Below, one piece after another: positions 54,830 through 64,000 of a stretch of DNA of 64,000 bases (position 1 is the first letter of the stretch; every line of letters starts with the position of its first letter). Origin of the DNA: Streptomyces seoulensis. Its GTDB lineage: Bacteria > Actinomycetota > Actinomycetes > Streptomycetales > Streptomycetaceae. Location of the stretch: assembly GCF_004328625.1 (NCBI RefSeq), contig NZ_CP032229.1, positions 5,022,001-5,086,000 on the forward strand. The letters run 5' to 3'. Made by a program: the position numbers and the translations under genes. The notes beneath the pieces were generated by a model, which saw only the letters and a list, made by a program, of their open reading frames with translations, was not told the origin of the DNA and ran no database searches.

Positions 54830-55408
54830 TCAGTCGCCCAGGAACGCACCCGGCCACGGTCCGGGCGTCGGGAGGTCCGCCTCCAGCTCCACCTTGGTGT
54901 CGAACAGGGTGAAGCCGCGCCGCAGATAGTTGTCCAGCGCGTACGGGCCGTCCTTGCTGCACGTGTGAAGCCACACCCGCTTCACCGGGGTGAGATCCGG
55001 CCACCGGGTCGCCAGGTCCCAGGCGCGGGCCGTACCGAACGACAGCAGATGCCCGCCGATCCGGCGCCCCCGGAACGCGGGCAGCAGCCCGAAGTAGGCG
55101 ATCTCCACCACGCCCTCCCCGGTCGCCTCCAGCTCGACGTACCCGGCGGGCGTCCCCCGCTCGTACGCCACCCAGGTCTCCACACCGGGCCGCGCCAGGT
55201 ACTCCCGCCACCGGGCGTGCGTCCAGCCGAGCCGGTCGGTCCAGCGGATGTCACCGCCGACCGAGGCGTACAGGAACCGGCTGAACTCGGGGGACGGCGC
55301 CTCGGCCCGTACGATCCGCACCGCGTCGTCCTCGGGGGCCGTGGCGGGCAGGAGGTCGGACGGCGAGGTCTGTTCCAGGGACCAGGTGGTGACAGGGACG
55401 CTGCTCAT
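54830..55408 (-). CDS. GNAT-family N-acetyltransferase
   Basis: A 192-aa acetyl-CoA-dependent acetyltransferase. The cofactor-binding region reads EIAYFGLLPAFRGRRIGGHLL (Q/RxxGxG/A pattern) near residue 105, followed by KRVWLHTCSKDGPYALDNYL and RRGFTLF. Substrate unknown. It stands alone on the minus strand about 70 bp from the next gene. Confidence 0.88.
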   Translation of the reverse strand: MSSVPVTTWSLEQTSPSDLLPATAPEDDAVRIVRAEAPSPEFSRFLYASVGGDIRWTDRLGWTHARWREYLARPGVETWVAYERGTPAGYVELEATGEGVVEIAYFGLLPAFRGRRIGGHLLSFGTARAWDLATRWPDLTPVKRVWLHTCSKDGPYALDNYLRRGFTLFDTKVELEADLPTPGPWPGAFLGD

Positions 55409-55478
55409 GGGCTCAGGGAATCATCCCGCCCACCGGACTGTCGATCGCCGGCGGCGGGATCACCAACGGGATCGCGGC

Positions 55479-56813
55479 TCAGTCCAGCGAGCGTTCCAGC
55501 GAGGTCAGCGGCACCGCGAACAGCATCCGGTCCGACAGCGACCATACCTCGCCGGTCTCCTGCCAGTACGACAGCGCCACCGCCGACTCGGTCCAGCAGT
55601 GGTGCGAGCCGTCCGCGCCGCAGCGGGCCCCCTTCGCGCCGTCCGCGTCCTGCCGCCACAGCCCGCCCCGGCCGTCCTCGGAGCCCGGCAGCTGGCCGGT
55701 GTACCAGGACGAGCCCGCCGCCCCGGCCTGCCGGTACGACAGCACACCCCGCACCCCGCGCGCCTTGGTACGGAACATCTCGACGGCGTCGGTGTGCCCG
55801 GCGGAGTCGGTGGCGAGCAGACCGGCCCGGTCCGGCGCGGAGCTGAACGCGTACCGCCACAGCCGGGCGCGGCGGGCGCCGTCCGGGGAGGTGCGCTCGG
55901 CCGCGACCAGGCTTACCGGGGCGGTACTGCGGTCCAGCGCCAGCGGGCCGGGACAGGGCGGCCGGCCGCCCTCGCAGCGGCCGTCGGTGTAGCGGTAGGA
56001 ACCCACGGCGGGCAGGACGTACCGGTACCCGGCGGCCGACCAGCCGTGCGGCACCCGGCCGACGGCGGGCTCGTTGGTGGTGGTGCGCTGGATACGGTCC
56101 AGGTCGTAGACGTAGAGCGCCTCGGCGCCGCCGTCGGAGGCGGTCACCAGCAGCTTGCCGTGGTTCCAGACCATGCCGGAGACGCCCGAGGTCAGCGGCC
56201 GGTAGTCCCGGCCGCCGTCGACCGGCAGCACCAGCAGGACCCAGCGGTAGACCGGGCGGGCGGGGTCGTCGAGGTCGGTGAAGGCGACGCGGGTCAGGCC
56301 GCGTTCGGCCGCGCGGCCGGTGTCGGTGGCGTGCGTCCAGCCGGTCAGCACCACCCGGTGGCTGCCCCAGACGCCGTCCTCGTCGGCGTCGCCGGAGGTG
56401 GTCACGGCGGCGGGACGCCAGGCGGTGTCGGCGGTGTCGGCCGGGTCCCAGCAGTAGGAACGGGTGGCCTCGGGGGTCAGGGGCAGGGAGGAGCGGTCGT
56501 CGTCCGTGCAGTCGGCGCCCGCCCGCATCCGGCGGTCGGCGTCGCCCAGCACGGTGTCCACGCCGACCGGGCGGCCCATGGCGGCGGACAGCCGGTTGAG
56601 CACGGCGGCGGGTTCCAGGCGTTCCTGGAGGCGCAGCGGGGCGGTGTCGGAGGCGGAGGTGAGCGGCTTGAGCGCGCCGGGGTTCCCGGCGACCTCGGCC
56701 TGGGAGGTGCTGATCAGGGTGGCCGCCGCGGTGAGCGCCAGCCCGGTCCCCGTGAGGGCCGCGCGCAACGCCACGCCCCGTCTGCGCCTGCGGTGTCTGC
56801 CGCGCTGCTTCAT
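55479..56813 (-). CDS. Exported protein of unknown function
   Basis: A 444-aa protein with a very basic N-terminus (KQRGRHRRRRRGVALRAA) and a hydrophobic signal segment to about residue 40 (STSQA). The mature part contains six cysteines (GADCTDD, RSYCWDPA, GRCEGG, PPCPG, ARCGAD, HHCWTES) and many short beta-type stretches, possibly a propeller fold. No catalytic motif recognised. ATG 56813 follows GGGAGGAGAC. Probably a surface or secreted protein. Confidence 0.72.
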   Translation of the reverse strand: MKQRGRHRRRRRGVALRAALTGTGLALTAAATLISTSQAEVAGNPGALKPLTSASDTAPLRLQERLEPAAVLNRLSAAMGRPVGVDTVLGDADRRMRAGADCTDDDRSSLPLTPEATRSYCWDPADTADTAWRPAAVTTSGDADEDGVWGSHRVVLTGWTHATDTGRAAERGLTRVAFTDLDDPARPVYRWVLLVLPVDGGRDYRPLTSGVSGMVWNHGKLLVTASDGGAEALYVYDLDRIQRTTTNEPAVGRVPHGWSAAGYRYVLPAVGSYRYTDGRCEGGRPPCPGPLALDRSTAPVSLVAAERTSPDGARRARLWRYAFSSAPDRAGLLATDSAGHTDAVEMFRTKARGVRGVLSYRQAGAAGSSWYTGQLPGSEDGRGGLWRQDADGAKGARCGADGSHHCWTESAVALSYWQETGEVWSLSDRMLFAVPLTSLERSLD

Positions 56814-57307
56814 GTCTCCTCCCGAGGCGGGCCAACTGCGCCCGGCGATCGTCTTGTTGATCACCCGGCACGGGGCGGACCCGCCTCGGATGCTACGGCA
56901 GCACGGGGTGCGACGGGGCCAAGAGGCCGCAAATACACGGAAGGTGCCCGCCCTGCGGCAGGAGGCGCCCGGCGTGAAAGGGGGCGCTCGACGCGCCCCC
57001 CGTGCCGTCCGGCGCACCGCCGTCCCCGGCGCCGCGCGGCAGCTCACGGGGCCGTCCGACACCCTCCGCGCACGGCCGGGGACAAGTTGCAACCCCCCAC
57101 CCCTCTGGTGAACCGGGAGGGACAGCAGGAGACTTGACTCCTGCGCCGCCCCGGGGCGGCGTTCGCGCCCCTCGCGGGCCCGTGTCGTGGGGGCGGTGCC
57201 GAGTCGGCGCGGCACCACCCCCGCGGCGCCGCACCCCGCGCCGGACCGTCACTCGGGCGTGCCCCCGCGAGGTGAGTGGCGCGCGGTGCGGCGGATACCG
57301 TTAGGAC
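56814..57307. other. 494-bp divergent intergenic region
   Basis: No convincing gene. Contains a CAGGAG/CTCCTG hairpin (57126-57143) directly followed by a perfect 16-bp palindrome GCCGCCCCGGGGCGGC (57145-57160), and a possible -10 box TACCGT (57296-57301) seven bases before the GTG at 57308. The tandem hairpins could be a terminator-like or regulatory structure in a long leader. Confidence 0.4.
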
Positions 57308-58447
57308 GTGCAGTCAGCAAGCGAATCCCCCAAGCGGCCCCACGGTCGCCTCCACCGGGCCAAGGCGCTCTACCGGAACGTCTCCAAGCGGAGGACGGCC
57401 TGGCTGCTGCTGACGGACACGGTCAATTCCTGCATGGAGTACCGCATCCTCGGCCTCGCCGCCGAGGCCGCGTTCTTCACGCTGCTGTCCGTGCCCCCGC
57501 TGCTGCTCAGCCTCATCGGCCTGCTCGGCTACGTCGACGACTGGACCGGCGCCGACACCATCCACAGCCTGGAGACCAACCTCCTCGAAGCCTCCCGCAC
57601 CGTCCTGTCCGACAAGGGCGTCAAGGAGATCGCCGAGCCGATCCTCAACGACGTGATGAAGGGCGGCCGGCCCGACGTCATCTCCATCGGCTTCCTGTTC
57701 GCCCTCTGGTCGGGCTCGCGCGCGGTGAACGTCTTCATCGACACCATCACCGTGATGTACGGCCTCGACGGGGTCCGGGGCATCGTCAAGACCCGGATCA
57801 TGGCGTTCCTGCTGTTCGTGGTGGCCCTGCTGATCGGCTCGGTGGCGCTGCCCCTGATGGTGGCCGGTCCGGACGCGGTGGTCGGGGTGCTGCCGTGGTC
57901 GGCGACGGTCGTCCAAGTGCTGTACTGGCCGGTCGTCATCGTGCTCTCCATCGTCTTCCTGACCACGCTCTACCACGTCTCCGTGCCCGTCCGCTCGCCC
58001 TGGATCGAGGACGTGCCCGGCGCGCTGGTCGCCCTCGCCATGTGGGTGGTGGGCAGCCTCCTGCTGCGCGTCTACCTCACCCACACCATCGAGGGCGCCA
58101 CCATCTACGGCTCCCTCGCCGCCGCCGTCGCGGTGCTGCTGTGGATCGGCGTGTCCGCCTTCGCCGTGCTGGTCGGCGCCGCCGTCAACGCCGCCATCGA
58201 CCGGGTCTGGCCCGCCGCCGCGACCGCCGCCGCCCGCGAGGCCAACGAGCGCCAGCGGGAGGCCCAGGTCGCGGACTACGTCGCCTGGGCGGCCGGGCTG
58301 CGCGACGCCGACCCGGAGGACCCGGACATGCCGTCCGAGTTCCCCGAGCGCTGGTCCCGTTTCCTGCCCCCGGAGGACATCACCGGCCGGCTGCGCGGCC
58401 ACACCAGGAACGGCCACCAGCCGCCCAAGGGCTCCCGGGACGACTGA
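57308..58447 (+). CDS. YihY/BrkB-family membrane protein
   Basis: Integral membrane protein (379 aa) with about six helices. The family signature is seen in AAEAAFFTLLSVPPLLLSLI near residue 53, IGFLFALWSGSRAVNVFIDT near 125, and the later SVPVRSPWIEDVPGALVAL and TIYGSLAAAVAVLLWI. The family was once called ribonuclease BN, wrongly. Function unknown. GTG 57308 lacks a ribosome binding site and follows a -10-like box at leaderless distance. Confidence 0.88.
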   Translation: MQSASESPKRPHGRLHRAKALYRNVSKRRTAWLLLTDTVNSCMEYRILGLAAEAAFFTLLSVPPLLLSLIGLLGYVDDWTGADTIHSLETNLLEASRTVLSDKGVKEIAEPILNDVMKGGRPDVISIGFLFALWSGSRAVNVFIDTITVMYGLDGVRGIVKTRIMAFLLFVVALLIGSVALPLMVAGPDAVVGVLPWSATVVQVLYWPVVIVLSIVFLTTLYHVSVPVRSPWIEDVPGALVALAMWVVGSLLLRVYLTHTIEGATIYGSLAAAVAVLLWIGVSAFAVLVGAAVNAAIDRVWPAAATAAAREANERQREAQVADYVAWAAGLRDADPEDPDMPSEFPERWSRFLPPEDITGRLRGHTRNGHQPPKGSRDD

Positions 58448-58559
58448 CCGTACGGGCGGTCGGTGCGCCGGAATAGATCCACTCCGGGCGGTGCTCTGGG
58501 AGACAGATGTGGTGCGTGCCGCCCCGGCGGCCGCACCGGCGACGAAGGGCTGGTGGGCG

Positions 58560-60122
58560 ATGTCGGCTGACCGGACTGACCGGACTGACCGGACGGGCCC
58601 GGTGGCCCGCACTCCGTACGGCGCGGTACGCGGCCGGTACGAGCACGGGAACGCGGTGTTCCGGGGCATCCCCTACGCCGCACCCCCCTTCGGTCTCCGC
58701 CGCTTCCGCGCCCCCGAGCCGCCCGAGCCCTGGGACGGCGTGCGCGACGCCGGAGCCTTCGGGCCGACCCCGCCGAAACCGCCGTACTCCGAGGCGTTCG
58801 CCCAGTACCTCTCCGACCCCTCGGTCCCCGGCGACGCCTGTCTCAACCTCAACGTCTGGACCCCCGAGCCCGGCCCCGGCGCCCGCCTCCCGGTGCTGGT
58901 CTGGCTGCACGGCGGCGCTCTGACCAGGGGTTCCTCGGCGGTCCCGGTGTACGACGGGCGGGCCTTCGCCCGCGACGGCGTCGTCCTCGTCTCGGTCAAC
59001 TACCGGCTCGGCGTCGAGGGCTACGGCCTCTTCCCCGACGCCCCCGCCAACCTGGGCCTGCGCGACCAGCTCGCCGCGCTGGCCTGGGTGCACGAGTCCA
59101 TCGCGGCCTTCGGCGGCGACCCCGGCAACGTCACCCTGGCCGGGCAGTCGGCCGGGGCCATCAGCACGGGCGTGCTCATCGCGGCCCCGCAGGCGCGCGG
59201 GCTGGTCCGGCGCGCGGTGCTCCAGAGCGGGGCGCCGGAGGTCTCGGACCGGGAGAAGGTCCGGCGCATGGTCCGCCGGATGGCGGCCCGGCTGAAGGTC
59301 CCCGCGACCGCCGCCGCCTTCGCCGGCGTCGACCGCGACCTGCTGCTGCGCACCCAGGCCGAGGCCGGCCGGCGCAGCAGCCCCGTCCTGGGCGGGCCCG
59401 GCTTCGGCATCGTCGTCGACGGCGACCTCGTCCCCACCGACCCGCTGGCCGCCCTCAGCGACGGCGGCGCGGCACCCGGCGTCGACCTGCTGATGGGCTG
59501 GACCCGCGACGAGTACCGGCTCTGGCTGGTGCCCGGCGGCCTGGTCGAACACGTCGACCGGCTCGGCGCGGTCGCTCTGGCCGGCGCGATGGCCCGCTGC
59601 CACGTCGGCTCCGAGGTCCCGCGCGGCTACCGCGCCCTGCGGCCCTCCGCGGGCGCCGCCGAACTGGTCGGCCAGATGGTCACCGACCACATGCTGCGGC
59701 TTCCGCTGCACCGCCTGGCCGACGCCCGCCCGTCCCGCTCTCACGTGTACGAGTTCGCCTGGCCGTCGCTCCGCCCCGCCCTCGGCGCCTGCCACTCCCT
59801 GGAACTCGGCTTCGTCTTCGACACCGGCGAGGTCGAGGAGGCCGTGAGGCTGGCCGGCGAGGGCGCCCCCCAGTCCCTGGCCGACACCATGCACGCCTCC
59901 TGGGTCGACTTCGCCACCAAGGGCGACCCCGGCTGGCCGTCCTGGGACGCGACCCACCCCACCCGTGTCTTCGACACCACCGGCCCCCACCTCGCCCACG
60001 GCCCCCGGGACGCGGAACTCGCCCTCTGGACCCGCCCCTTCGTCCCCCGCCCGGCCTCCTCCCCGGACCGGCTCGCGGCGGTACGGCGCCTGCGCAGGTC
60101 CCCGGTACTGCGCAGGCGCTGA
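58560..60122 (+). CDS. Type-B carboxylesterase
   Basis: Alpha/beta-hydrolase esterase of 520 aa. The nucleophile elbow is TLAGQSAGAISTG (Ser, about residue 200), the acid Glu is in MGWTRDEYRLW, and the His is in GACHSLELGFVF. The oxyanion loop is VLVWLHGGALTRGSS. No signal peptide. After ATG 58560 the coding sequence contains three tandem 9-bp units giving DRTDRTDRT at residues 4-12. A longer frame from 58491 is possible but starts before a better-placed ribosome site. Natural substrate unknown. Confidence 0.88.
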   Translation: MSADRTDRTDRTGPVARTPYGAVRGRYEHGNAVFRGIPYAAPPFGLRRFRAPEPPEPWDGVRDAGAFGPTPPKPPYSEAFAQYLSDPSVPGDACLNLNVWTPEPGPGARLPVLVWLHGGALTRGSSAVPVYDGRAFARDGVVLVSVNYRLGVEGYGLFPDAPANLGLRDQLAALAWVHESIAAFGGDPGNVTLAGQSAGAISTGVLIAAPQARGLVRRAVLQSGAPEVSDREKVRRMVRRMAARLKVPATAAAFAGVDRDLLLRTQAEAGRRSSPVLGGPGFGIVVDGDLVPTDPLAALSDGGAAPGVDLLMGWTRDEYRLWLVPGGLVEHVDRLGAVALAGAMARCHVGSEVPRGYRALRPSAGAAELVGQMVTDHMLRLPLHRLADARPSRSHVYEFAWPSLRPALGACHSLELGFVFDTGEVEEAVRLAGEGAPQSLADTMHASWVDFATKGDPGWPSWDATHPTRVFDTTGPHLAHGPRDAELALWTRPFVPRPASSPDRLAAVRRLRRSPVLRRR

Positions 60123-60130
60123 CCGGACGG

Positions 60131-61027
60131 TCAGACGCGGCCCAGTGACCGGGCGATCGCGGTGATCGTCTCCGGGCCGACCCGGCAGCAGCCGCCCACG
60201 AGGCGGGCGCCTGTGGCCGAGAGGGTGGGATCGAGGGTGGGGGAGTCGTCCCAGGTACGGGTCCGGGCGTTCCAGGTCTCGCCGCTGTTGGGGTAGGCGA
60301 CCACCGGCTTGCCCGTCACCCGCGCCGCCGTCTCCACGGCCCGGGGCACGTCCTCGGGGGCGCAGCAGTTCACGCCGACCGCGACGATCTCCTCGGCGTC
60401 GGAGGCCAGGGCGAACGCCTCCTCCAGGGGCTGGCCGGCCCGGGTGCGGTCGCCGTCGACGCTGTAGGAGAGCCAGGCGGGGACGCCCAGGCCGCGTACC
60501 GCGCGCAGCAGGGCTTCCGCCTCGTCGGTGTCCGGGATCGTCTCCAGGGCCAGGATGTCGGGGGCGGCCCCGGCGAGGACCTCCAGGCGGGGGCGGTGGA
60601 AGCGTTCCAGCTCGGTGCGGGTCAGGCCATAGCGGCCCCGGTACTCGGAGCCGTCCGCGAGCATCGCGCCGTACGGGCCCGCCGAGGCGGCCACCCACAG
60701 GGGGCGCGTAGTCCTGGCGCGCCGGGCGGCCTCGCGGGCCAGCTCCACGCTGGACGCCATCAGGCGCGCGGCCTGCGCCCGGCCGATGCCGCGCCCCGCG
60801 AAGCCCTCGAACGTCGCCTGGTAGCTAGCCGTGATCGCCACGTCGGCGCCGGCCCTGTAGTAGGCGAGGTGGGCCTCGGTGATCGCCTCCGGGGCCTCCG
60901 CGAGCAGTCGCGCGGACCACAGCTCGTCGCTCAGGTCGTACCCGGCCGACGCCAGCTGGTTGGAGAGCCCGCCGTCCAGGACGAGCGGCGGGCCCTCGGT
61001 GAGGGCGGTGGCCAGGTCGGTGCTCAT
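60131..61027 (-). CDS. mmuM: Homocysteine S-methyltransferase
   Basis: Zinc-dependent enzyme (298 aa) that makes methionine from homocysteine, typically with S-methylmethionine. The zinc cysteines are in VAVGVNCCAPEDV near residue 217 and the CC pair in LVGGCCRVGPETI near 282. The N-terminus LVLDGGLSNQLASAGYDLSD is typical. Its ATG overlaps the stop of the hydrolase gene (ATGA), so it is the third gene of a TetR-hydrolase-MmuM operon. Confidence 0.93.
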   Translation of the reverse strand: MSTDLATALTEGPPLVLDGGLSNQLASAGYDLSDELWSARLLAEAPEAITEAHLAYYRAGADVAITASYQATFEGFAGRGIGRAQAARLMASSVELAREAARRARTTRPLWVAASAGPYGAMLADGSEYRGRYGLTRTELERFHRPRLEVLAGAAPDILALETIPDTDEAEALLRAVRGLGVPAWLSYSVDGDRTRAGQPLEEAFALASDAEEIVAVGVNCCAPEDVPRAVETAARVTGKPVVAYPNSGETWNARTRTWDDSPTLDPTLSATGARLVGGCCRVGPETITAIARSLGRV

Positions 61028-61719
61028 CCCTCGACGCTAATCGAGGTGAGCGCCTCGGCGAGCCGGTCCGCGAACTCCTCCGGGTGCTCCAGGGTGCCGA
61101 GGTGGCCGCCGGGGAGTTCCAGCAGGGCGCCTTCGGCGAGGAACTCGGCCGTGCGGTGAGGGAGTTGGTCACGCGAGTCGGCTCCCGCCGCGAGCGTCAG
61201 CAGGGCGGGCGCGGGGGTGGGTACGTACGCGGTGAAGGGGTGCAGGACATGCGCGAGGAAGACGCCCATCGGGGTCGCGTCCGGGCCCTCGGCGGGCGGG
61301 CGCCCCGGGCCGTCCAGCGCGGCGAGCAGCTCCCGGCGCCGGTCCGCCCCGTCCGGCAGGACCAGCGCGCACGGCGGCTCGTGCGCGACCACGTGCGCCA
61401 GGCGCTCCGGGTGCCGCGCGGCCAGCGCGAGCGCCGCGATCCCGCCCGAGCTGGTCCCGAAGACGTACCCCCGCTCACCGGGCGGCAGCACGGCGGCCAG
61501 CACCCGGTCCGCGCCGTCGGCCCAGTCCTCCGGCCGCTGGTCCGGCACCGGCTGCCCGAGCCGCCCGTGCGCCAGGCCCAGCGGGTCGTACGTCACCACG
61601 GTGAACCGGTGCGCCAGCCGCGCGACCAGCGGGCCCAGCCCCATGGGATGCCCTGCGCCGCCCGGCAGGAGGAGCAGCACCGGGCCGGTGCCGGTGACGT
61701 CGAAGTCGGGGGTCGTCAT
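61024..61719 (-). CDS. Alpha/beta-fold hydrolase
   Basis: A 231-aa soluble hydrolase. The oxyanion HG-like segment is LLLLPGGAGHP, the nucleophile elbow GTSSGGIAALAL (Ser), the acid is in TLAAGADSRDQ, and the catalytic His is in ELPGGHLGTLEHPEEF. Substrate unknown. It overlaps the TetR gene upstream and the methyltransferase gene downstream by four bases each. Confidence 0.88.
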   Translation of the reverse strand: MTTPDFDVTGTGPVLLLLPGGAGHPMGLGPLVARLAHRFTVVTYDPLGLAHGRLGQPVPDQRPEDWADGADRVLAAVLPPGERGYVFGTSSGGIAALALAARHPERLAHVVAHEPPCALVLPDGADRRRELLAALDGPGRPPAEGPDATPMGVFLAHVLHPFTAYVPTPAPALLTLAAGADSRDQLPHRTAEFLAEGALLELPGGHLGTLEHPEEFADRLAEALTSISVEG

Positions 61720-62291
61720 GCGCTCTCCCTCGGCCAGTGTTCGAGGGCCCGGTGCAGCGCCTCGACCCCCTTGTCCCACGAGGCGTCCACCGCGCGGCCG
61801 GCGCCGAAGCCGCCCGCCGACTCCAGTACGCAGTAGCCGTGGAAGGTGCTGCGCAGCAGGCGTACGGCGTCCGTGAGGTCGGGCTCGGTCAGGCCGTAGG
61901 CCCGGAGCATCCCGTAGGTGATCTCGGCGGTGCGGCGCAGGGCGGGGGAGTCCGCGATCAGGGACTGGTCGATGCGGATCTGGGTGGCGGCGTACCGGCC
62001 GGGGTGCTCCAGGGCGTAGGCGCGGTACGCGTTCGCGAAGGCGGTCAGCGCGTCCCGGCCCGCGCGTCCGGCGACCGCCGCCGCGATGCGGTCGATCAGC
62101 TCGCCGCCCGCGTGCAGCGCCAGCCGGGTGCGCAGGTCGTTCAGGTTCCGGACGTGCGAGTACAGGCTCGCGTCCTTCACCCCGAAGCGCCGGGCCAGCG
62201 CGGAGAGGGTGACGTGCTCGAAGCCGGCCTCGTCCGCGAGTTCGGCGGCGGCCGCGACCAGCCGGTCCGCCGTGATCCCCGCACGCGCCAT
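61716..62291 (-). CDS. TetR/AcrR-family regulator
   Basis: A 191-aa repressor with N-terminal helix-turn-helix (GFEHVTLSALARRFGVKDAS, then LYSHVRNLNDLR) and a C-terminal ligand domain of the WHG type (TAFANAYRAYALEHPGRYAA). It is the first gene of the three-gene operon and most likely regulates it. The ATG is followed at once by MARAGITADRLVAAAAELAD; GGAGGTGG lies just upstream. Confidence 0.9.
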   Translation of the reverse strand: MARAGITADRLVAAAAELADEAGFEHVTLSALARRFGVKDASLYSHVRNLNDLRTRLALHAGGELIDRIAAAVAGRAGRDALTAFANAYRAYALEHPGRYAATQIRIDQSLIADSPALRRTAEITYGMLRAYGLTEPDLTDAVRLLRSTFHGYCVLESAGGFGAGRAVDASWDKGVEALHRALEHWPRESA

Positions 62292-62344
62292 GGACCCACC
62301 TCCTTGGATGCCACCTTGGGTTTCCAGGCTGCATCCTAGAGGCT

Positions 62345-63781
<1,437 letters not shown>

Positions 63782-64000
63782 ATGGGCAGCCGCACCGCGC
63801 TGGTCGAGGATCTGATGGAGCGGTTCCCGCATGTGCCACGGGAAGCCGTCTTCAAGGAGGACCTGCTCCGGGGCGGAGTCGCCTTCGACGCCTCGGCCCT
63901 CAGCGACAACGAGAACGGCGAGGTGAAGCCGAAGTCCTACTTCATCTTCTCCTTCGACCACGGCACCCTGCCCGAGCTGGGCGAGGCCGCGCTCCGCAGG
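63782..64000 (+). CDS. 5' end of a conserved actinobacterial gene, probably a radical-SAM protein
   Basis: The first 73 codons are visible (MGSRTALVEDLMERFPHVPR, then EAVFKEDLLRGGVAFDASAL); the gene runs off the right edge. From memory, this N-terminus belongs to a large actinobacterial radical-SAM protein, but the CxxxCxxC site would lie beyond the window, so the call is unproven. ATG 63782 follows GGAGGAGACAGG. Confidence 0.55.
   Translation, partial: MGSRTALVEDLMERFPHVPREAVFKEDLLRGGVAFDASALSDNENGEVKPKSYFIFSFDHGTLPELGEAALRR

Overview
The window is a high-GC actinobacterial chromosome segment, almost certainly from a Streptomyces. It carries a two-domain germacradienol/geosmin synthase, a CprB-type gamma-butyrolactone receptor homologue next to it, a subtilisin-inhibitor-like (SSI) protein, a LytR-CpsA-Psr protein, an AA10 polysaccharide monooxygenase, a treY/treZ/glgX trehalose-glycogen set and an alditol oxidase. 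From memory, the neighbourhood resembles the S. coelicolor region around SCO6060-SCO6102 and the S. avermitilis region around SAV2148-SAV2163. I could not check this by alignment.

Layout. 1-2.1 kb: the 5' part of a SulP anion permease (running off the left edge) coupled to a beta-carbonic anhydrase, then a small exported protein. 2.1-6.9 kb: ZapE-like ATPase (-), divergent RibD-like reductase (+), a small UspA/TrpC-annotated-type protein, murC and msrB. 7.1-10.7 kb: four-gene glycine betaine/choline-type ABC importer. 10.7-13.8 kb: a palindromic mobile-type element, an ArsR regulator and a coupled Mg-type P-ATPase. 13.8-19.0 kb: cell-envelope genes (LCP protein, TatA-like, DUF6114/DUF6230 pair, secreted protein, tethered LPMO). 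19.4-24.7 kb: cprB, an ARMT1/DUF89 protein, an atypical cytochrome P450 and geosmin synthase. 24.8-27.3 kb: M24 peptidase, APH-like kinase and a GC-rich repeat tract. 27.3-35 kb: treZ, an FHA protein, an SSI-type inhibitor, treY and glgX. 35.4-43.96 kb: HEPN protein, DEDDh exonuclease, APH kinase, sugar ABC importer, macrolide-type glycosyltransferase, DUF1697 protein and a 100-aa unknown. 43.96-45.27 kb: a nest of three mobile elements bounded by CTAG. 45.3-54.7 kb (-): one long sulfur-assimilation operon (leader peptide, cysI, zinc ribbon, cysH, cysC, cysD, cysN, sulfonate/sulfate-ester-type ABC importer, sirohydrochlorin chelatase). 54.8-64 kb: GNAT, secreted protein, YihY/BrkB membrane protein, carboxylesterase, a TetR-hydrolase-homocysteine methyltransferase operon, aldO and the start of a further gene.

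How it works together. The sulfur operon is the clearest unit. It covers uptake, activation (CysDN), APS kinase (CysC), reduction (CysH with iron-sulfur cysteines, then CysI), and the siroheme chelatase needed by CysI. It is headed by a short leader peptide of the type that suggests ribosome-mediated attenuation. TreY and TreZ turn maltodextrin ends into trehalose and GlgX trims glycogen branches, so 27-35 kb is a glycogen-to-trehalose module.

The most unusual structure is at 43958-45266. Two different palindromic elements and an IS481-family insertion sequence are all bounded by CTAG. The outermost CTAGs contain the TAG stop codons of two convergent genes. If the elements are removed on paper, both stops fall on one shared CTAG. 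I saw no tRNA, rRNA or CRISPR array.
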